DNA from: an uncultured Muribaculaceae bacterium
GTDB lineage: Bacteria > Bacteroidota > Bacteroidia > Bacteroidales > Muribaculaceae
Assembly: GCA_958436175.1 (NCBI GenBank)
Contig: CAUBJF010000003.1
Coordinates: 186,001 to 250,000 of the forward strand
Reading direction: 5' to 3'
DNA length: 64,000 nucleotides
Of the stretch, positions 26,622 through 35,910 are shown one piece after another; position 1 is the stretch's first letter; each line of letters begins with the position of its first letter. The notes beneath the pieces are model-generated. The model was not told the DNA's origin and made no database searches. It saw only the letters and a program-made list of their open reading frames with translations. Both the position numbers and the translations under genes were made by a program.

Positions 26622-28199
26622 TTAATTGTGAGGTACTGGCGGGTAGTCGATGGTGTAGTGGAGGCCACGGCTTTCGCGGCGTTCCTTGGCCTGGCGCATG
26701 ATGAGATATCCGACATTGATGATGTTGCGTAGCTCGCAGATTTCGCGCGATGCCTTGGAGCATTTGAAGAGGCGTTCGGTCTCCTCGTAAAGGATATCGA
26801 GACGGTTCCATGCTCGGTCGAGGCGCAGGTTCGACCGAACGATGCCTACATATGTACCCATAATCTGGCCGACCTCGCGGATGCTCTGGGTGATAAGCAC
26901 CATCTCCTCGTTGTGGCGGGTGCCTTCGTCGTTCCAGTCGGGGACATCGGTGCGCAGCGACAGCGACGGGAGTTCCTTGCTGGCATGCTTGGCCGCAGCA
27001 TCGGCATAGACGACGGCCTCGATGAGCGAGTTGGATGCAAGACGGTTGCCTCCGTGAAGACCCGTGCAGGAACATTCGCCGAGGGCATATAGGCGACGTA
27101 TGCTCGATTCGCCGTTGAGGTCGACTTTGATGCCGCCGCAGAGATAGTGTGCTGCCGGAGCGACAGGGATGTAGTCCTTGGTGATATCGATGCCCAGCGA
27201 GAGGCATTTCTTGTATATGTTCGGGAAGTGGTGCTTGGTCTCTTCGGGATCCTTGTGTGTCACGTCGAGATATACGTGGTCGTCGCCGTAGAGCTTCATT
27301 TCCGAGTCGATGGCACGTGCCACGATGTCGCGAGGTGCCAGCGACAGACGTGGGTCGTATTTCTGCATGAACTCCTCGCCCTTAAGGTTTCTGAGCACAG
27401 CGCCGTAGCCTCGCATGGCTTCTGTGATTAGGAAGCTCGGGCGGTCGCCGGGATGAAAAAGGGCCGTAGGATGGAACTGGATGAATTCCATGTCGCTGAC
27501 CGTGCCTTTGGCGCGGTAGACCATGGCGATGCCGTCGCCCGTGGCTACAAGGGGGTTGGTGGTTGTCTGATAGACGGCGCCACAGCCGCCGGTGGCCATG
27601 ACGGTTATCTTGGAGAGGAAAGTGTCGACTTTGCCGCTCGCCATGTCGAGCACATAGGCACCGTAGCACGTGATATCGGGTGTGCGACGAGTCACTATTT
27701 TGCCGAGGTGGTGCTGGGTGATGATTTCGATGGCGAAGTGGTTCTCATAGATGTCGATGTCCTTGCAGTTCTGCACGGCCTTGATGAGGCTTTCCTGTAT
27801 TTCGTAGCCTGTGTTGTCGGCATGGTGGAGGATACGGAACTCGCTGTGGCCTCCTTCTCTGTGGAGGTCGAAAGTACCGTCTTCTTTCTTATCGAAGTCT
27901 ACGCCCCAGGAAATCAGTTCGCGGATCTGGGCAGGAGCATTGCGTACGACCTGCTCGACTGCCTTGGGGTCGCTGAGCCAGTCGCCGGCAACCATGGTGT
28001 CGTGGATGTGCTTGTCGAAATCGTCTACTTCAAGATTGGTCACGGAGGCTACGCCGCCCTGGGCGAGAGCCGTGTTTGCTTCATGGAGCGAAGTCTTGCA
28101 TACGAGCGCTACGCGGGCGCCGCTGCGGGCCACTTTTAAGGCGAAACTCATTCCGGCGATGCCGGAACCTATCACAAGATAGTCGTATTTGTAAGTCAT
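26622..28199 (-). CDS. nadB: L-aspartate oxidase
   Basis: 525 residues, the usual NadB length. The FAD-binding GSGIAGMSFALKVARSG is at the N-terminus. Other family blocks are ALAQGGVASV, EGGHSEFRILHHAD, EFIQFHPTALFHPG, ITEAMRGYGAVLRN and HYLCGGIKVDLNGESS, plus a C-terminal helical domain. The enzyme oxidises L-aspartate to iminoaspartate, the first step of NAD synthesis; in anaerobes fumarate serves as electron acceptor. No nadA or nadC is nearby. A -7 box TAATTTTG on the minus strand lies at 28232-28225. Confidence 0.95.
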   Translation of the reverse strand: MTYKYDYLVIGSGIAGMSFALKVARSGARVALVCKTSLHEANTALAQGGVASVTNLEVDDFDKHIHDTMVAGDWLSDPKAVEQVVRNAPAQIRELISWGVDFDKKEDGTFDLHREGGHSEFRILHHADNTGYEIQESLIKAVQNCKDIDIYENHFAIEIITQHHLGKIVTRRTPDITCYGAYVLDMASGKVDTFLSKITVMATGGCGAVYQTTTNPLVATGDGIAMVYRAKGTVSDMEFIQFHPTALFHPGDRPSFLITEAMRGYGAVLRNLKGEEFMQKYDPRLSLAPRDIVARAIDSEMKLYGDDHVYLDVTHKDPEETKHHFPNIYKKCLSLGIDITKDYIPVAPAAHYLCGGIKVDLNGESSIRRLYALGECSCTGLHGGNRLASNSLIEAVVYADAAAKHASKELPSLSLRTDVPDWNDEGTRHNEEMVLITQSIREVGQIMGTYVGIVRSNLRLDRAWNRLDILYEETERLFKCSKASREICELRNIINVGYLIMRQAKERRESRGLHYTIDYPPVPHN

Positions 28200-28314
28200 T
28201 TATCCTTTCTTTGGATCTATGCCGCAAAATTAACGAAAAAACCTGAACCGTGTAACTGTCGGCATCAAAAAACGCACAAATTAGAAACTGTTGTCTGAGG
28301 GGCCCGGCGGCACA

Positions 28315-28346
28315 GTTGGAGAAACGGTGTTTTTTTGCTAATTTTG
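28315..28346 (+). promoter_or_regulatory. Promoter of lepA
   Basis: GTTG (28315-28318), 20 bases and TAATTTTG (28339-28346), 16 bases before the lepA start codon. A short or nearly leaderless transcript is implied. Confidence 0.6.
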
Positions 28347-28362
28347 CATCAAATTTCCTCAA

Positions 28363-30150
28363 ATGAAGAATATACGCAATTTCTGCATCATAGCGCATAT
28401 CGACCATGGCAAATCGACCCTGGCCGACCGCTTGCTGGAGTACACCCATACTATCGCCCCCAAGGACATGGAGGCACAGGTCCTCGACGACATGGACCTC
28501 GAGCGCGAACGCGGCATCACCATCAAGAGCCACGCTATCCAGATGGACTACGAGCTCGACGGCCAGAAATATGTCCTTAATCTCATCGACACTCCGGGAC
28601 ACGTTGACTTTTCGTACGAAGTGTCGCGCTCTATAGCTGCATGCGAGGGCGCGCTCCTCATTGTCGATGCCTCTCAGGGCATACAGGCCCAGACTATCTC
28701 GAATCTGTATATGGCCATCGACAACGACCTCGAGATCATCCCGGTAATCAACAAGGTCGACCTCGATTCTGCCAAGCCGGAAGAAGTGGAGGACCAGATT
28801 GTCGACCTCCTCGGCTGCGGCCGCGACGAAATCATACGTGCCAGCGGCAAGACCGGCATAGGCATACCCGAGATACTGCAGGCCATCGTCGAGCGCATCC
28901 CTGCGCCTGTCGGCGATCCGTCGGCTCCTCTCCAGGCTCTAATTTTCGACTCTGTCTTCAATCCTTTCCGTGGTATCATAGCATATTTCAAAATAGAGAA
29001 CGGTACCATCCGCAAGAACGACTTCGTGAAGTTCGTAGCTACGGGCAAGGAATACCATGCCGACGAGATTGGTGTGCTGAAGCTTGACCTCTCGCCCCGT
29101 GCCGAGCTTTCGGCAGGCAACGTGGGCTATATCATTTCGGGTATCAAGACAAGCCGTGAAGTCAAAGTCGGCGATACTATCACTCATGTCGAACGACCCT
29201 GCGGTCAGGCTATCGATGGTTTCGAGGAAGTCAAGCCCATGGTGTTTGCCGGGGTGTATCCCATAGAGACAGAGGATTTCGAAAATCTCCGCACCTCTCT
29301 CGAAAAGCTTCAGCTCAACGACGCTTCGCTAACATTCACCCCGGAATCGTCGGCAGCGCTCGGCTTCGGTTTCCGTTGCGGATTCCTGGGATTGCTCCAT
29401 ATGGAAATCGTCCAGGAGCGACTTGGCCGCGAGTTCGACATGGACGTTATTACTACAGTCCCCAACGTAAGCTACCGTGTCTACGACAAACGCGGCGAGA
29501 TGATCGAAGTCCACAATCCTTCCGGACTACCCGACGCTACACTCATCGACCATATCGAAGAGCCGTATATCCGCGCATCGATTATCACCACAGCCGATTT
29601 CATCGGACCCATCATGACCCTCTGTCTCGGTAAACGTGGAGAGCTTGTAAAGCAGGAATATATCTCGGGAAACCGAATGGAGCTGATTTTCGACATGCCT
29701 CTCGGCGAAATCGTCATCGACTTCTACGACAAACTCAAGAGTATATCGAAGGGCTATGCTTCTTTCGACTACCATATCCACGACTATCGCGAAAGCCGTC
29801 TTGTCAAGCTCGACATCCTGCTCAACGGCGAGAGTGTCGATGCCTTGTCGACACTTACCCATGCCGACAATGCCGTGACCTTCGGGCGCCGTATGTGCGA
29901 GAAGCTTAAGGAACTTATTCCCCGCCAGCAGTTTGATATAGCCATCCAGGCGGCTATCGGTGCGAAAATCATAGCCCGGGAAACCATCAAGGCTGTACGC
30001 AAGGATGTGACTGCCAAGTGCTACGGCGGCGATATCTCGCGTAAACGCAAGCTCCTCGAGAAGCAGAAGAAAGGTAAGAAACGCATGAAGCAGATAGGCT
30101 CTGTCGAAGTGCCGCAGAAGGCTTTCCTCGCCGTCCTCAAGCTCGACTGA
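28363..30150 (+). CDS. lepA: Elongation factor 4 (LepA), ribosomal back-translocase GTPase
   Basis: 595 residues, typical of LepA. G1 is AHIDHGKSTLADRLLE, G2 contains ERERGITIKSHA, G3 is DTPGHVDFSYEV and G4 NKVDLDSAKPEEV. Domains II, III and V follow, and the unique C-terminal domain ends AKCYGGDISRKRKLLEKQKKG-type then KKRMKQIGSVEVPQKAF, diagnostic for LepA rather than EF-G. It acts on ribosomes under stress or during assembly. It is a single gene divergent from nadB. Confidence 0.97.
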   Translation: MKNIRNFCIIAHIDHGKSTLADRLLEYTHTIAPKDMEAQVLDDMDLERERGITIKSHAIQMDYELDGQKYVLNLIDTPGHVDFSYEVSRSIAACEGALLIVDASQGIQAQTISNLYMAIDNDLEIIPVINKVDLDSAKPEEVEDQIVDLLGCGRDEIIRASGKTGIGIPEILQAIVERIPAPVGDPSAPLQALIFDSVFNPFRGIIAYFKIENGTIRKNDFVKFVATGKEYHADEIGVLKLDLSPRAELSAGNVGYIISGIKTSREVKVGDTITHVERPCGQAIDGFEEVKPMVFAGVYPIETEDFENLRTSLEKLQLNDASLTFTPESSAALGFGFRCGFLGLLHMEIVQERLGREFDMDVITTVPNVSYRVYDKRGEMIEVHNPSGLPDATLIDHIEEPYIRASIITTADFIGPIMTLCLGKRGELVKQEYISGNRMELIFDMPLGEIVIDFYDKLKSISKGYASFDYHIHDYRESRLVKLDILLNGESVDALSTLTHADNAVTFGRRMCEKLKELIPRQQFDIAIQAAIGAKIIARETIKAVRKDVTAKCYGGDISRKRKLLEKQKKGKKRMKQIGSVEVPQKAFLAVLKLD

Positions 30151-30211
30151 TATTTAATTCCGTCCAGGCACCCTTTTGCTGCCCGGCCGAAACTTATTTC
30201 TCGACGCTTTG

Positions 30212-30243
30212 TTTGTCTATTAATGCAGATGTGCTTATCTTTG
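30212..30243 (+). promoter_or_regulatory. Promoter of the acyltransferase-tex operon
   Basis: TTTG (30212-30215), a 20-base spacer and TATCTTTG (30236-30243) match the consensus in full. The predicted start of transcription near 30250 leaves a 57-base leader before the ATG at 30307. Confidence 0.72.
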
Positions 30244-30306
30244 TAAGCATTCTGCGGCGGATTGAAGCACCAAGCGGAAATCCGGATCAGCATAAAATCT
30301 CATGTA

Positions 30307-31497
30307 ATGACTGATATAAAGCACTATACGAATACCAGGGAAGACTACGACGACATCCGTCCCTATGATAACGAGGTTTTTCGTGAAAAAATCGAACGGC
30401 TTGTCCACGAGCCGGGGTTCGAACATGCGGTGCGCTACATCATGCCCGATGTCGATTACGAAGATTTCGTGGCGAAGCTTGTCACGGTAGAGACACAGAT
30501 GGATTTCCAGGTCAAGGTTATGGGGCCCTTCCTCGAGCTGCTTGTAGACCGGACTACCGACGGCCTCACTTATGACGGTCTCGAGAACTACGATTCGAAC
30601 AGCAGCTATGCAATCATAACGAATCACCGCGACATCGTGCTCGACGCCTCTTTCTTGAACCTGTGCTTCATCAGGTCCAAAAAACCTATCACACAGGTTG
30701 CTATCGGCAACAATCTCCTGATATACGACTGGATTACCGACCTTGTCAAGCTCAACCGCAGTTTCATCGTCAAGCGCGACGGCCGTATGCGCGAGGCTCT
30801 CGACAACGCCAGGCATCTGTCGGCATATATCCACTATGCGGTCGGCACGATGCACGAATCCGTCTGGATCGCCCAGCGACAGGGACGTGCCAAGGATTCC
30901 AACGACCGTACACAGGAGAGCCTTGTAAAGATGTTGTCGCTTGCCGGAGACGGCGACGCTCTCGAAAATCTCCTCCAGCTCAATATCCTCCCGGTATCGA
31001 TATCTTACGAATACGATCCTAACGACTTTCTCAAGGTTCGCGAGTTCCTCCTGCGACGCCGTAATCCGGATTATAAGAAAACCCAGCGCGACGATCTCTA
31101 CAGTATGGAAATCGGTATCCTCCAGCAGAAGGGCCGTGTGCATTTCCGCCTCGGAAAGTGCATAAACGAAGAGCTCTCGAAGTCCAAAGGCGATAAGTCC
31201 GAGATTGCCCACAAGGCATGCGACATCATCGACCGCTCCATCCACTGCGGCTACCAGATTTATCCATGCAACTATATCGCATACGACAAGCTGAACGGTA
31301 CGACGGAGTTCGCAGACGAATATACCGCCGACGATGTCCGGAAGTTCATGTCCTATCTTGAGGCCCAGCTCGCCAAAGTCGATGTTCCCGACATTAATGA
31401 AGAAGAGAGAAACTTCATGCACCGCAGTATGCTCGAAATGTATGCCAATCCTCTTCGTAACCAGCGGCTTGCACGTGATTGCGAGTCGTGCGAATAA
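30307..31497 (+). CDS. Glycerol-phosphate acyltransferase-like protein
   Basis: 396 residues from the ATG at 30307 (MTDIKHYTN); an in-frame ATG at 30262 is possible but sits only about 12 bases after the predicted transcription start. The central segment YAIITNHRDIVLDASFLNL resembles the NHx4D acyltransferase motif of PlsB/PlsC enzymes, though the second Asp is one residue further along (H-x5-D). Later blocks include GQ-like NRSFIVKRDGRMR and ILPVSISYEYDPND, the latter like the PlsB-type VPV-x-I-x-Y-E motif. It probably acylates a glycerolipid precursor. It heads an operon with a metallophosphoesterase 9 bases downstream. Confidence 0.78.
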   Translation: MTDIKHYTNTREDYDDIRPYDNEVFREKIERLVHEPGFEHAVRYIMPDVDYEDFVAKLVTVETQMDFQVKVMGPFLELLVDRTTDGLTYDGLENYDSNSSYAIITNHRDIVLDASFLNLCFIRSKKPITQVAIGNNLLIYDWITDLVKLNRSFIVKRDGRMREALDNARHLSAYIHYAVGTMHESVWIAQRQGRAKDSNDRTQESLVKMLSLAGDGDALENLLQLNILPVSISYEYDPNDFLKVREFLLRRRNPDYKKTQRDDLYSMEIGILQQKGRVHFRLGKCINEELSKSKGDKSEIAHKACDIIDRSIHCGYQIYPCNYIAYDKLNGTTEFADEYTADDVRKFMSYLEAQLAKVDVPDINEEERNFMHRSMLEMYANPLRNQRLARDCESCE

Positions 31498-31506
31498 ACA
31501 ATTGCC

Positions 31507-32691
31507 ATGCGTCTTCCTCTCGTCCTTATTCTTCCCGTCCTTCTCCTCGGCATCTTAGTCGACTGGTACATATATCGTGATGTCAGCCGTCGCTGCAAAG
31601 CTGCCTTGTGGCGCAAAGTGGCATTATGGACAGCCGTAGCCGGTGCGCTCCTTCTGCTGATACCTGTTTTCTTCCCCAAAAAGACGGGTAGCGACAGTGA
31701 CCTCGGTACTATCATGTGGCTGCTGTTTGCCTATTTTTCCATCTATGTACCGAAATATCTCTTCGTCATCATCGACTTGCTTGCTCGCATCCCGGAAGTC
31801 TTTCACAAGGCACGTATCCGGGTCTTGTCATGGGGAGGTGCGACCCTGGGGGTGCTTGTATTCTGCCTGTTCTGGTGGGGCGCGCTGATAAACCGCTTCA
31901 ATATCGACGTGCGTCAGGTCGAGTTCGCAAATCCGACCCTTCCGACTGCTTTCGAAGGCTTTAAGATAGCCCAGATATCGGACCTCCATGTAGGTTCCTA
32001 CGGAGCTGATACGGCTTATGTCGGACGTGTTGTCGATGCGGTCAACGACTTGAAGCCCGATGTCGTGTTCTTCACCGGCGATATCGTCAACCGTCGTACG
32101 GCGGAACTGGAGCCTTTTGTGAGCACCTTGTCGCGACTTGAGGCATCTTACGGCGTATATTCGGTTCTCGGCAACCACGACTACGGCGATTATTTCGTAT
32201 GGCCTTCAGACGATGCCAAGAAGGAGAACATGGAGCAGATGTACCGCCTCCAGAAGAAAATGGGATGGCAAATGCTCAATAACAGCACGGCATGGCTTCA
32301 TCGTGGTAACGATTCCATAGCCGTTGTCGGTGTCGAGAATGTCGGAGATCCGCCGTTTAAAGTTTACGGAGACCTGGACATCGCCTATCCTTTTGATTTG
32401 GCTGACCCGAACTACAAGATACTTCTCTCCCATAACCCGGCCCATTGGACCGATGACATCAAGGATAGTCCCGACAAGAACATAGCCCTTACGCTCTCGG
32501 GTCATACCCATGCCATGCAGATCGAGCTGTTTGGCCTTTCTCCTGCCGCCTTCCGATATCCCACATGGGGCGGAAGGTACGATGACGACGACAAGCACAC
32601 TCTCTATGTCAATATTGGTATAGGCGAGGTCGCTATCCCGGCACGTATAGGTGCAACGCCGGAGATTACACTTATCACCCTCCGAAAATGA
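31507..32691 (+). CDS. Membrane-anchored metallophosphoesterase (YaeI-like)
   Basis: 394 residues. Four hydrophobic segments fill the first 130 residues; the catalytic calcineurin-like domain follows. Metal ligands are seen in AQISDLHVGSYG, VFFTGDIVNRR, SVLGNHDYGDY, LLSHNPAHW and SGHTHAMQIELFG, the full five-block set. YaeI/YkuE relatives hydrolyse UDP-sugar lipids or phospholipid-linked phosphates at the membrane; the substrate here is unknown. It overlaps tex by 4 bases (ATGA). Confidence 0.92.
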   Translation: MRLPLVLILPVLLLGILVDWYIYRDVSRRCKAALWRKVALWTAVAGALLLLIPVFFPKKTGSDSDLGTIMWLLFAYFSIYVPKYLFVIIDLLARIPEVFHKARIRVLSWGGATLGVLVFCLFWWGALINRFNIDVRQVEFANPTLPTAFEGFKIAQISDLHVGSYGADTAYVGRVVDAVNDLKPDVVFFTGDIVNRRTAELEPFVSTLSRLEASYGVYSVLGNHDYGDYFVWPSDDAKKENMEQMYRLQKKMGWQMLNNSTAWLHRGNDSIAVVGVENVGDPPFKVYGDLDIAYPFDLADPNYKILLSHNPAHWTDDIKDSPDKNIALTLSGHTHAMQIELFGLSPAAFRYPTWGGRYDDDDKHTLYVNIGIGEVAIPARIGATPEITLITLRK

Positions 32692-34790
32692 CCAACATAC
32701 CGCAGATTGTTGCCTCGAGGCTCGGACTGCCGCTGAAAGGTGTCGAAGCCGTTATCGGGCTGCTCGACGAAGGTGCGACTGTGCCTTTCATAAGCCGCTA
32801 CAGAAAAGAACGTACTGGTTCTCTCGACGAAGTGGCCGTCCGCTCTGTCGAAAGCACCCTTGCTAAAGTGCGCGAACATGAGAAGCGTAAGGAATTCGTC
32901 CTTCAGGCTATAGAGGCCGCCGGGGCTTTGACTCCCGAACTCCGTCGCAAGATAGAAGAGACTGACGATGCAGTGGCTCTCGAAGACTTATACGCACCAT
33001 ATAAGCCCAAACGTCGCACCCGTGCAGCCATAGCACGCGAAAAAGGACTCGAACCACTCGCCAAGAAGATTATGTCGGGCCATGTCCCGGCCAACGCAAG
33101 CGACGAAGACATCGAAGGAGCTTCCGACATCATCGCCGAATGGGTGTCGGAGACACCTCGCGTCCGCAACATCGTGCGTCGTGCCTTCTCCCGTTCAGCT
33201 TCCATAGAGTCTTCTGTTGTCAAGGGAAAGGAGGCCGAGCTTGCCGCCTCGCCTTTTGCCGACATGGCTTCTTTCAGCCGTGCCGTCGGCCGTTGCCAGT
33301 CGCATCAGGTGCTTGCCCTGCATCGTGCCGAGCGCCTTGGCCTTGTCAAGCTACGTTTCACATTCGAACAGGAGGACCGGGTAGTGGAAAGTGTCGAGAA
33401 TGCCTTTGTCCCGGAAAGAGCCACGGGTGAGAGCCGCGAGATAATAGCCCGGTCTGTCGGTGATGCCTACAAACGCCTCCTGCGGCCTTCTATAGAGAAC
33501 GAAACCCTTGCCGCGATGAAGGAAGAGGCCGACAAGGTAGCGATAGCTATCTTCGCCGACAATCTGCGTCAGCTTCTCATGGCCGCGCCGCTAAGAGGTA
33601 AGAGTGTACTTGCCATAGACCCCGGCTATCGTACCGGCTGCAAAGTTGTCGCCCTCGATGCACAGGGCAACCTTATCGACGAGACAGTGATTTACCCCAC
33701 CGAGCCGCGCCGCGACTGGGACGGTGCAACCCGTGCGCTGACTTCCCTTATCCGGAAACATCATCTTGAGGTCGTCGCACTCGGAAACGGCACTGCATCG
33801 CGTGAGACCGAGCGTTTCCTTCTCGACCGCGGCATAGTGACACGCACTAATCTCTATGTCGTCAGTGAGGACGGTGCTTCGGTATATTCGGCTTCCGATA
33901 TCGCCCGGAGCGAGTTCCCCGATAAAGATGTGACTGTCCGTGGGGCAGTCTCCATAGGCCGCCGACTCATCGATCCACTTGCCGAGCTCGTCAAGATAGA
34001 CCCTAAAAGCATCGGGGTAGGGCAGTACCAGCATGAGGTTGACCAGTCGGCGCTTAAGGATGCGCTCGACTTCACCGTCCTCAGTTGCGTCAATAATGTC
34101 GGCGTGGATGTGAATACAGCGTCGGCCACGCTTCTGTCATATATCTCCGGTATCGGTCCGGCCCTGGCGTCTAATATAGTTGCCTATCGCGAAGCCAACG
34201 GTCCTTTTGCCGACCGCAAATCACTTCGCAAGGTTCCCCGCCTCGGCGACAAGGCTTTCGAGCAGTGCGCCGGTTTCATGCGTGTGCCCGGCAGCCGCAA
34301 TCCTCTCGACAATACCGGCATACATCCCGAAAGTTACGGCCTCGTCGAGGACATGGCTAAAAGTCTCGGAGCACGGGTCGCCGACCTTCCGGCCAATGCC
34401 ACACTTCTCGACAGTGTCGATGTGCATCGCCTTGCACGTGAGGGGTTGGGAGGCTTTCAGACCTTGACGGATATAGTCGCTGAGCTACGTAAACCGGGAC
34501 GGGATCCTCGTACTGACGACGGCGATGCCGCCTTCGTCCCTGAGGTCGATTCTTTCGAATCTCTTGCCCCCGGCATGGTGATACCCGGCAAGGTGACGAA
34601 CATCACGGCTTTCGGGGCTTTCGTCGACCTCGGTATCAAAGAAAACGGGCTTGTCCATATATCGCAGATAAGCGAACGCAGGGTCAATGCTGTGAGCGAT
34701 GTACTGAAACTCGGGCAGAAAGTTACGGTCAAGATACTCGACATAGATTCGGATCGTCGGCGAATAAGCCTGACAATGAAAGGGATATGA
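32688..34790 (+). CDS. tex: Tex-family S1 RNA-binding protein
   Basis: 700 residues. The N-terminal Tex domain contains LDEGATVPFISRYRKERTGSL; the YqgF/RuvX-like nuclease fold is SVLAIDPGYRTGCKVVALD; helix-hairpin-helix motifs include LLSYISGIGPALASNIVAYR; the S1 domain near the C-terminus is GMVIPGKVTNITAFGAFVD. This matches Tex in order and length. Tex proteins bind nucleic acid and influence transcription elongation and toxin gene expression in other bacteria. It overlaps both neighbours by 4 bases. Confidence 0.96.
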   Translation: MTNIPQIVASRLGLPLKGVEAVIGLLDEGATVPFISRYRKERTGSLDEVAVRSVESTLAKVREHEKRKEFVLQAIEAAGALTPELRRKIEETDDAVALEDLYAPYKPKRRTRAAIAREKGLEPLAKKIMSGHVPANASDEDIEGASDIIAEWVSETPRVRNIVRRAFSRSASIESSVVKGKEAELAASPFADMASFSRAVGRCQSHQVLALHRAERLGLVKLRFTFEQEDRVVESVENAFVPERATGESREIIARSVGDAYKRLLRPSIENETLAAMKEEADKVAIAIFADNLRQLLMAAPLRGKSVLAIDPGYRTGCKVVALDAQGNLIDETVIYPTEPRRDWDGATRALTSLIRKHHLEVVALGNGTASRETERFLLDRGIVTRTNLYVVSEDGASVYSASDIARSEFPDKDVTVRGAVSIGRRLIDPLAELVKIDPKSIGVGQYQHEVDQSALKDALDFTVLSCVNNVGVDVNTASATLLSYISGIGPALASNIVAYREANGPFADRKSLRKVPRLGDKAFEQCAGFMRVPGSRNPLDNTGIHPESYGLVEDMAKSLGARVADLPANATLLDSVDVHRLAREGLGGFQTLTDIVAELRKPGRDPRTDDGDAAFVPEVDSFESLAPGMVIPGKVTNITAFGAFVDLGIKENGLVHISQISERRVNAVSDVLKLGQKVTVKILDIDSDRRRISLTMKGI

Positions 34791-35158
34791 ACCGGTCTAC
34801 GATATGCCTTGGTGCCAATGCCCCGGACGCTGAAATCCGCTTGCGTGAGGCGGTAGATTTCCTCGTAACTCTTGGCGGGATAGTCCGTCGGAGCAGTACA
34901 TACCGTACTGCTCCCGAGTATGCCGGACCTGCCGAGCCTTATCTCAATGAAGTCATTGAGTTTATTACTAAATATGACTATGACGAACTGCGGCTGCTCG
35001 TCAAGGCCTACGAAGCCTCCGTACGGGCTCAGCTGCCCGAAGCCTGGGAGGGTCTTGTGATTCTGGACATCGACATAGTGCTTTGGAACGGAGCTGCCGT
35101 CCGTCCTGTCGATGCTGCCTCCCGTTACTTCCAGACAGGTCTCGCAAAGTTGCGTTAG
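34787..35158 (+). CDS. Short HPPK (FolK)-like protein lacking key residues
   Basis: 123 residues, compared with about 160 for normal FolK. The start ICLGANAPDAEIRLREAVDF, the SSTYRTAPEYAGPAEPYLNE block and the ILDIDIVLWNG segment align with 6-hydroxymethyl-dihydropterin pyrophosphokinase. The family signature around GPR-x2-D-L-D-I-L is altered: EGLVILDIDIV has no Arg at the ATP-binding position, and the C-terminal HP-x2-R-x-F block is absent. It overlaps tex by 4 bases and ends the operon. It may be a degenerate or repurposed pterin-kinase fold, or a short Bacteroidales variant. Confidence 0.75.
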   Translation: MNRSTICLGANAPDAEIRLREAVDFLVTLGGIVRRSSTYRTAPEYAGPAEPYLNEVIEFITKYDYDELRLLVKAYEASVRAQLPEAWEGLVILDIDIVLWNGAAVRPVDAASRYFQTGLAKLR

Positions 35159-35177
35159 TCAACTTTAACATTCTGAA

Positions 35178-35207
35178 GATGGTGATACACAATAAAATCG
35201 CCATCTT
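35178..35207 (+). terminator. Hairpin after the folK-like gene
   Basis: AGATGGTGAT and ATCGCCATCT form a 10-bp stem with one G-U pair and a 10-base loop, 20 bases after the stop. The following T tract is weak (TTG), so it may instead be an operator for the Crp/Fnr gene 30 bases downstream. Confidence 0.45.
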
Positions 35208-35237
35208 TGTACTCTTAAACGAGACTTATACAGCCTT

Positions 35238-35807
35238 ATGGACGAACTTAAGAAACTCCTCGAACTTGAGTGCAGCTATCACCTCGCCGATGATGTGATG
35301 GACCGTTTCCTGGGGCTTATGGATCAACAAGATGTGCGCAAGGGGGTATCCATTTTCGAGACCGGAAAGGTAAACCCCGACTTATACATAGTCAAGGAAG
35401 GTATTTTTTCATACAATTATCTCAACGGTACGGACGAACGCTGCTGGGGCTTTGCGATGCCCGGCACGATGATGTATGCGAGTCATTCTTTCTATTGCGG
35501 CGAGCCTGCTTTCTACAACGTCGAGGCTTGTTGCGACTCCAAGGTGCTTCACTGTGCCAAGAAAGACTTCGACAAGCTCGTCGCCGAGTCCCATCTGTTC
35601 GCGCAGTGGGCACTGAGCATGGCTCACTGTCAGCTCTATTTCTTCGACCGCAAGAACTCTGTCATCAACGGCGATGCCGCCGAGCGCTTCAAGTCGCTGG
35701 TGAAGATAAGGCCCGAAATCCTCGAGAAAGTGCCGATGAAGACAATCGCTTCCTATCTCGGTATCACTCAGCAATATCTGTCCTTGCTGAAAAAGAAAGT
35801 GCTTTAA
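35238..35807 (+). CDS. Crp/Fnr-family transcriptional regulator
   Basis: 189 residues. The N-terminal cyclic-nucleotide-binding-like beta-roll runs from about 15 to 120 (VSIFETGKVNPDLYIVKEGIF) and a C-terminal helix-turn-helix is MKTIASYLGITQQYLSLLKKK. This size and order match the Bacteroidetes Crp/Fnr subgroup. Cysteines are scattered (CSY, CWG, CCDSKVLHC) but not in an Fnr iron-sulfur pattern. The ligand and targets are unknown; it may be autoregulated through the hairpin or inverted repeat nearby. Confidence 0.9.
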   Translation: MDELKKLLELECSYHLADDVMDRFLGLMDQQDVRKGVSIFETGKVNPDLYIVKEGIFSYNYLNGTDERCWGFAMPGTMMYASHSFYCGEPAFYNVEACCDSKVLHCAKKDFDKLVAESHLFAQWALSMAHCQLYFFDRKNSVINGDAAERFKSLVKIRPEILEKVPMKTIASYLGITQQYLSLLKKKVL

Positions 35808-35834
35808 CACCCTATCTTGTCTTTTTTTTGAGCC

Positions 35835-35882
35835 CTTTTTAATCTATATTAAAAAGAGTTTGAGCCTTTCTGAATACATTTG
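35835..35882 (+). promoter_or_regulatory. AT-rich inverted repeat and -7 box before the adhesin-like gene
   Basis: CTTTTTAAT (35835-35843) and its exact complement ATTAAAAAG (35848-35856) flank CTAT. TACATTTG at 35875-35882 fits the -7 consensus, so the palindrome lies across the -33 region where a regulator would act. It could also be a terminator for the upstream Crp/Fnr gene. Confidence 0.45.
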
Positions 35883-35910
35883 CGCACAAAACCAATCAAA
35901 CGATGTGCTA

